DNA of 35,543 nt from assembly GCA_001586965.3 (NCBI GenBank), contig LUCW03001464.1, positions 1 through 35,543 on the forward strand, in the 5' to 3' direction. This DNA is from Sphaeroforma sirkka (Eukaryota > Opisthokonta > Ichthyosporea > Ichthyophonida). The notes beneath the pieces were generated by a model that made no database searches, was not told the origin of the DNA, and saw only the letters and a list, made by a program, of their open reading frames with translations. The position numbers were made by a program, and so were the translations under genes. Below are positions 30,226 through 35,543 of this stretch, in pieces. How positions within the stretch are numbered: the first letter of the stretch is position 1; every line of letters starts with the position of its first letter.

Positions 30226-30821
30226 TGTAAACTTCGATGGAAATTACTAGGTTTCAAACTATATTAAACTAAAATACAATTTAGTCAGTTAGGATTTAGC
30301 AGTGGTAGCTTGTGTAAGAATGATCGGGACTGCCTCTTGTTAAGAGCCTAAATATCCTCGATCACACAGGGCGTACCTCTAGCTGTTCTTTATTGAATAA
30401 TTTTCACTAGAAGTACTAAATGTTCATGACCACTTGCCTAATTTGTAAATAGACATAATAACGTAAGTCACGTTAATACATTAGCTGATATAAATAAAGT
30501 TCCATCTGAAGAAAAAAGTTAAAAAAAAAAAAAAGACTTATTGGATTTTGGAGATTGGCGGGAGGACCAAAATCAATAAGTAGTAGTTCGGAGATTATAA
30601 AATTTAGTTTATAATATCCTACATCTACTAATGTCTCAAATAGGTCCAAGTAGATGAGTCATACTAAATACTCAGGCTATTGGAGCCATCAAAGTGAATT
30701 TAGAACACTTTGGAAATATTGGAAAAAGAGCTTGTACTAATTATTTAAAATACAAATAAAACCAATGTATTATCTCAATTGATCTTGATATTTTAGACTG
30801 ACCGGAGGCCGTATTTCTACA
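30226..30821 (-). repeat. E3 3' LTR (LTR3)
   Basis: 596 bp. On the minus strand it starts TGTAGAAATACGG at 30821 and ends GAAGTTTACA at 30226 (TG...CA). It lies directly downstream of E3 pol. Diverged relatives are at 21849-22443 and 24715-25042. The run of A at 30523-30536 gives T14 on the LTR sense strand. Confidence 0.85.
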
Positions 30822-30948
30822 TAGCCCCCAGTAGCTTTTAGAACTACGAACGTACGTTAAGATACGATCTAGTTGGTAAAGCGAAAACCAAAGTAAAAAC
30901 GGTTTCGGTCATGACTTATCGAGTAAGTATGTGCCTATATGTACGAGT

Positions 30949-31718
30949 TCAAGACTCATGTTGTACTCTATGTCGTTTAGTATTTGGTCCAGTAACCATT
31001 TCCGATGTAGGCGCCTTACGTTTATTATTTGGTAAGGTATTAGCCAAAGGCTGTTCTTCATTAGTAAGTAAGTTTGAACAATTTTCTGCACTGTTGGTAA
31101 GCAGATCAGAAAGTTTAGTCACGTAGGAAGTAGGTGGCAAATAGGGAATTTCAGATCCGTCAGGGTTTGTAGTCACCTGAGGAAACCCTTTTCGTTTATC
31201 TCGTGTGTTCTTATGTAAACGCTTATTCCATTTCTTATTAAAGATACGAAGAAAGTCGCGAGATTCACGAAATGCATCGGAGGTTAGCCAAGCTACTGTC
31301 CCATCCATGAAACGGGTCTTGTAGTAAGTGTAACCGTCTTCGGATGTTTTGTCAATTATATCTTTGACTTGTGACTCCATAACTGGTACATCAGAATCAA
31401 ATGAGCGAGCGAATGAGAGTTCGGAGGTAGGGATACGGTGAGTGCCTAGATTGGTTGCGCTAGTACCATCAATGTTATTCACTTCGTAAGTATCACTCTT
31501 CTCATCATGGTAGGAAATAACAAAAGGTCTATCGTCTTAGAAGAGAGTTCGGTAACGTTGGCGTTTCGATTTATAATGTTAACGTAATCGCCGACTTTGA
31601 ACTGAACAATGTTCTTAGTGTTATTCCATCGGTCATACGCTTTAAGTAGGACGCGATTCTTGTGCTCAGTAAACAGGGGTAAACAACGTTCTGCATATGC
31701 TCGATCTTTTGAAGCCAC
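30949..31718 (-). pseudogene. pol: E3 integrase C-terminus and chromodomain-like end
   Basis: 31718-31479 holds FKVGDYVNIINR of the integrase C-terminal barrel. After a frame change near 31540 comes RPFVISYHDEKSDTYEV, the counterpart of the GPY/F module, then from about 31400 VKDIIDKTSEDGYTYYKTRF and DGTVAWLTSDAFRES, which fits a diverged chromodomain (aromatic, then W). A basic tail with KKWNKRLHKNTRDKRKG and a late PNNKRKAP suggests nuclear targeting. The frame ends at 30949, about 115 bp before the LTR. Confidence 0.7.
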
Positions 31719-32268
31719 GGGGTAGCGTGTTTCTCGGGCGCAGTTTTATCAAACGTTGCTTGTAATTCACTATAGCGGCCAAAGAAATAGTGAAACAGGA
31801 GTGTTCCAGTTTGAGGATTCATGCAGTTATTCATTTGAGTCTGAACCCATTTCAAATGATAAGGCCACATATCCTCAACGTCGTCTAGTGCGGTACGCAA
31901 GAGTTTCTTAAGTTCTCTATGACGTGTCTCATTTGCACCCTGCGTTTGAGGTTTGTAAGGAACACCACGCCTATGGGTCATGCCTGATACGAGTATAAGT
32001 GCCTCCATTACGTCGGTACAAAACTCACTACCGTTATCAGAACATAGTACTCGGGGAAACCGAAGTCATTAAAGACGTGATAGCATAATTCTGCCACTGT
32101 TTGTGGACGTTTGTTCGGTATTGCATAAAGCAAGTTATAGCCCGAAGCCACACATAAGAAATGACAGATATATACATCGCCAGTATGCTTGGATCGCGGG
32201 AGTTTAACCAAATCGACTATGACTCGGCGCATCGGTTGGTCTTCTGTCACACTTTTAGGGGTGCCCAA
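31571..32268 (-). pseudogene. pol: E3 integrase catalytic core
   Basis: The first catalytic Asp is in RRVIVDLVKLP near 32215. After one frame change near 32050 the second is in CSDNGSEFCTD near 32035, and Glu is in PQTQGANETRHRE. Exactly 35 residues lie between the second Asp and the Glu, the standard D-35-E. All three catalytic residues are intact, unlike E2 and E4. Confidence 0.85.
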
Positions 32269-32941
32269 CCGTATCGCTTGATCTGGTTCTTTTCACAATC
32301 AGTACAGCGTCGGTATACTTCACGTATGGTTTCTTTCAGCGCCGGGTGATCAAGCCCTGCACGAATAGCCATTTTATAAGTATGCTCATATGCTCGATGC
32401 GTTAAATTATGTATAATTTTAACTCTACTTTCGAGCTCCTCTAAGTCAGTCAGATTCTGCGTAACGCTGGCTGGATGAACCATAGTCCTGTTGGAAAGGG
32501 CAACCTCAGTATCAGGAGGGGTAGAGTCCTGAGATACATAATTGACAACATTGGATTGTTGAAGTATCTTCTTCAGTTGTTTCGCCACTCCTGGCTGTTC
32601 TTTAAGCAGCGCTTTAAGTAGTTGAGTGCGAGCTTCAGGTTCTCTTAGAGTTTTGAGTCTTTGATCCATGGCCTTAGCTAGTTCCATGTTTTTTTACGAT
32701 CTAATGCCGTTTCAATCGGCATTACCTCGACTGCAATCTTGTTGGGTGCATGTGTTGTACGAGTCTTGAGCTTTTGTTCAAACTCTTTAGACTCCTCTAG
32801 TTTAGCTAAGAATTCGGTTGAGGGGTTTCCACTTAGTGGTACCTGCAGGACCGATGCGACAAACAATGGTGTGTTTCCAAGGCGTCTTCTTAATAGAATA
32901 GGATCCCTGATACAAGAACGTGTCGGTTTCACGGTCGACAT
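32247..32941 (-). pseudogene. pol: E3 linker and integrase zinc domain
   Basis: A Lys/Glu/Leu-rich segment of about 150 residues (EFLAKLEESKEFEQKLKTR, LLKALLKEQPGVAKQLKK) separates the MT-like domain from the integrase and may form coiled coils; E1 has a much shorter linker here. The zinc domain then has H-x3-H-x30-C-x2-C: His residues in HNLTH and Cys residues in CTDC. One frame change at about 32690, in a T run, splits the linker. Confidence 0.8.
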
Positions 32942-33745
32942 AAATAGGTTCGTCTTGAATCATATTAATTAAATCACGTATCCATGGGTCGGAGTTACGT
33001 AAGGGACAACACAGCGTAATGGTAGATTTAGTAATATTAACATAATTTAACAACTGTGCGATAAGTTGACAAGGTGGGTTAGCCCCACGCATTATGCTTT
33101 GATAAGTCAAGCTGAAATGCATCACCTTTAGGATGAGTCAACGACCTATATTCAGAAACCTGTTTGTTATGTTCTGCGGCAAACATATCAACAGTAAATG
33201 GACCCCATCGTGATTGAGCGAGGTTAAACCATTTCTTATTTAGCATCCAATCGGTTGCTAATAACTCTTTGACTGTTTTCTGGTAGTCGGGCACAAGTCG
33301 AGAGAGCATGTCAGGAAGATGGTTATGTATTCCTGGAATGTGTGTTATATTAAAAGCGAACTTGGCAATAATGTCATGCCAGCGGCTCACCAACTGTGAA
33401 TCAGGGTTCATATCTTTTAAGTATGTTAAAGACTTTTGATCACAGGCGACAGTAAAGTAACTTCCATAAAGGTAGTCTTTAAACTGTCTTAGCGCAGTAA
33501 CTATAGCAAAGAGCTCTTGTTTAACGGTAGAGGTAATTCCGTTGACTCTTATTATAACTCTTGCTAAAGAATTGTATGTAGCGCGGTTTACCATTTATCG
33601 TTTGGTAAAGCACTCCACCTACCGCTCGATCTGAAGCGTCGGTTGCTACTTGGAATGGGACACCATCCACAGGGTACTGCATGATGGGTGCGTCCATTAC
33701 TTTACTTTTGACTAGTTTAAATGCATCATCACATTCTTTAGTCAA
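32802..33745 (-). pseudogene. pol: E3 RNase H and MT-like domain
   Basis: RNase H: VATDASDRAVGGVLYQ near 33640, then KQELFAIVTALRQFKDYL, ACDQKSLTYL and HIPGIHNHLPDMLSR. The MT-like domain starts with GPFTVDMFAAEHNKQV near 33190. After a frame change in a G4 run at 33084-33087 it continues as ANPPCQL with NPPC at 33069-33080, then STITLCCPLRNSDPWIRDL and KKTPWKHTIVCRIGP. These blocks line up with E1 (DVFADPTNAQ, NPPW, ATVCLPWVPRAPWFDL, KTPWGHTVVARVGP). The Trp after NPP is Cys here. Confidence 0.85.
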
Positions 33746-33949
33746 AGCTTTCCCAAAGGTCCTTTGTGCAGCCGTAGGTGACTGAAAGGCTTTAAAGTAA
33801 TGAGAAAGATGCGGTACCGAATCCGAGAAGAAGTTAACAAACCCACACAGAGTTCACATCTCTTCCAGTAATTGGTGTTGATAAATCCAACAGAAACTGT
33901 TTTCTTGCCAGGATCGATTTCTACCCTGCTGCAGATACTTTGTAGCCAA

Positions 33950-34500
33950 GTAAGTGTATAGTATCTTTAGCAAAAAGAACACTTGTCTTCGTTAATCTTA
34001 AGTTTAGCATGATTAAGTCGCTTGAAGACTTCTTTAACGAGTTTAGCATGTTCACGTGCTGTCTTTGTAAAGATAACTATATCATCTAAATGAACTGATA
34101 CGTTATACGACAGGTCCGCAAATAGTTCCATCATAACTTGTTGGAAGAAAGAAGGTAACATGTGTAAGCCTTCAGGTGCACCTTTAAACTGGTACTTCTT
34201 ACCTTGCCAAGTAAAGGAAAAGTATTTCCTATGAGGCTCATATATCTGTAGTTGATGGAATGCAGCTTTTAAGTCTATCTTGGAAAGATAGTCGCACCCT
34301 CCATTTGCGTAGTATCTCGCTTATCTTAGGTAAGGGAAAACTATGTTGCGGAATTAGTTTGTTGATTGGCGACAGGTCTAGTACTACTCTTGTTTTACTA
34401 AACGTTCCATCAGATTTATATTGATCGACCGCTAAGAGAGCTAAGTTAACTGGGGTTGCATCATAATTGATTTCAATTAGACCTGTTTAACCAATCTTCG
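33950..34500 (-). pseudogene. pol: E3 reverse transcriptase
   Basis: Blocks seen on the minus strand: VNLALLAVDQYKSDGTFSK and TRVVLDLSPINKLIPQHSFP near 34440-34350, then after a frame change IDLKAAFHQLQI (first catalytic Asp) near 34270, then FKGAPEGLHMLPSFFQQVM near 34170. The metal-binding motif is HLDD at 34081-34092, where most relatives have Y at the first position. Asp-Asp is intact. Two or more one-base breaks interrupt it. Confidence 0.85.
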
Positions 34501-34989
34501 ATTTGGGTTTTGACAACGTCTTTGTGTCTCCAACTCGTAGTTATGTGAAGGACACTTTAACTTAGAGAAGTCGACGTTTGTCAAGTCAAGTCTAACGTAC
34601 CCATTAGAGAACTTAAACATACACCAGTCAGTTATTGCAATCTTCCTGTTTTTGTATAATTAGAGTCCATAATTATATCGGTGGAAGTGCGGAATCTTAC
34701 TATCCTTTTACTTCTACACCTTCCGGAGGTTTAAGGTATCTTTAACATATTATCATCTGACTGAATGCTTTTATTCCGGGTCTGGCCATTAGGCAGACCA
34801 GTGGTGTTATACCTAAACTGAGAAGATCAGTCATACCTATAATTAAATCGTATTTCTGAGGACATGTCAGTAACGGTTGGGTGAGTCTTCACTTCTCTTC
34901 TATCTGACAGCATTATGTGCATAGTCAATGGCTTGTTCGCAAGTAGTAACTTTGCCATTTCCCAAGATTAAATCAGTTGTTTCGTTATG

Positions 34990-35090
34990 GACAGCCATAT
35001 CTGTGGCGTAGGCTACTCGGCATGAATAGCAGAGACTTCAGCCCCTGGATCAAATGGTGCCATAACTTTTCTCCATTTTACGAAAACTGT
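34990..35090 (-). pseudogene. pol: E3 protease active site, Thr to Pro
   Basis: On the minus strand one frame reads APFDPGAEVSAIHAE and then a stop. This fits the retropepsin active site D-T/S-G-A-x-x-S-x-I, but the residue after the Asp is Pro (DPGA, 35040-35051). The Thr/Ser there normally makes the hydrogen-bond network of the active-site loops. The rest of the protease is poorly resolved because of frame breaks. Confidence 0.55.
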
Positions 35091-35224
35091 TTGAAAGATA
35101 CGTTCATCTCCTTTGGTATAGATTTTATTGAACATTTTTCTCATAATCTTGCTCTAGTGCGCACATATGGTACTGTCAGTGCCAACTATTGGACGTCTAA
35201 TGAGAATCCAGTGCAATCCCTCTT

Positions 35225-35403
35225 TATTGCCAACCGTTAGTACCCTTGCAAGAGTAGCGCACTCTTTCATATAGTGTCCAAAATCTGAAAACGCCTGTGG
35301 TGCACAGTTAACAGGGTCTGTCTACCATTCCACTTGCCATTACGTTTTGTGAGGTTGTAACCACACTTCTTGCAAGGCGCTCTCACCTTCTTATCACCTT
35401 TCG
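35225..35403 (-). pseudogene. gag: E3 Gag zinc-knuckle region
   Basis: A Lys-rich start leads to CKKCG (35363-35374 on the minus strand); a basic stretch (NLTKRNGKWNG) follows, and then in another frame DFGHYMKEC with GHYMKEC at 35259-35279. C-x2-C and GH-x4-C are the two halves of a CCHC knuckle, here about 85 bp apart with a frame change between. It binds element RNA in the particle. The remainder of Gag lies outside the window. Confidence 0.5.
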
Positions 35404-35543
35404 GTTCGGTAAGTAGAGGCCGGTACCCACTCCAGTAGTAGTGCGAGGTTTCTTGATACTACGCGCAGTATTGAATCTCTACTGCGTTTCGCTTGTGGGC
35501 TGGGTGTAGCTCGTGGTACTAAGTACTCTAGTAAGAGGAATTT

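Larger units (their letters stand above)
30226..35543 (-). mobile_element. E3: Ty3/gypsy element with MT-like domain, cut by the window edge
   Basis: On the minus strand from the right edge: Gag zinc knuckle, protease, RT, RNase H, MT-like domain, charged linker, integrase, chromodomain-like end, short G5 tract (minus strand of 30825-30829) and 3' LTR. Every domain is present but many one-base frame breaks occur. It is distant from E1 and E2 in sequence but has the same order. Confidence 0.9.

Noticed and set aside
29739-30257. Long Tyr/Ile frames on both strands
   Set aside because: They are translations of (TA)n and TATG repeats.
34977-35240. Plus-strand 87-residue frame
   Set aside because: It overlaps the E3 protease and Gag region on the minus strand, which carries recognisable motifs.

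Overview
This window is a repeat-rich piece of a eukaryotic nuclear genome. It contains several LTR retrotransposons of the Ty3/gypsy class (three with a pol order of PR-RT-RNase H-extra domain-integrase-chromodomain or parts of it), long ATAC and TA microsatellites, and no convincing intact host gene. The host cannot be named from sequence alone. The mix of roughly 50% GC retroelement coding DNA and very AT-rich, microsatellite-rich DNA suggests a protist, alga, fungus or invertebrate with an expanded repeat fraction.

Layout. 1-1050: AT-rich DNA without genes. 1059-11264 (+): element E1, a chromovirus-like Ty3/gypsy element. Its gag-protease-RT segment is present twice in tandem (1564-4498 and 4694-7634), joined by about 195 bp of reshuffled pol pieces. 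The second copy continues through RNase H, a Dam-methyltransferase-like domain, integrase and a frameshifted chromodomain. Two arrays of short TATAAA/GAGCTC-type repeats, a G8 polypurine tract and a 250-bp LTR follow. 11265-12320 (+): E4, a decayed integrase fragment from another element. 12330-14465: mostly non-coding, with one short shared repeat. 14466-14785: a lysine-rich reading frame that ends at an E2 LTR. 14786-18040 (-): E2, a relative of E1 with LTR, PPT, two repeat units and a decayed chromodomain-integrase-MT-RNase H segment, fused to a gag-like region of different type. 18050-20850: T-rich non-coding DNA. 20855-21850: unrecognised CT-rich reading frames. 21849-22443, 24715-25042 and 30226-30821: three copies or derivatives of one LTR family (LTR3), the middle one a fold-back palindrome. 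25655-30225: tandem duplication, cryptic simple repeats and large ATAC and TA microsatellites. 30226-35543 (-): E3, a third Ty3/gypsy element that owns the 596-bp LTR3 and runs off the right edge.

The strongest signal is an extra domain lying between RNase H and integrase in all three elements (E1, E2, E3). It has an NPPW/NPPC motif and resembles the N6-adenine-methyltransferase-like (MT) domain known from DIRS retrotransposons. It is well conserved between E1 and E2 in protein while their codons differ, so it has probably been under selection. A second signal is that gag and pol of E1 lie in one frame, separated only by a UGA codon present in both tandem copies; this suggests readthrough.

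The elements would work as usual for LTR retrotransposons: Gag packages RNA, protease matures the polyprotein, RT/RNase H copies RNA using the PPT, and integrase plus chromodomain inserts the DNA. Many breaks are single-base indels in homopolymer runs, private to each copy, so part of the apparent decay could be sequencing or assembly error.
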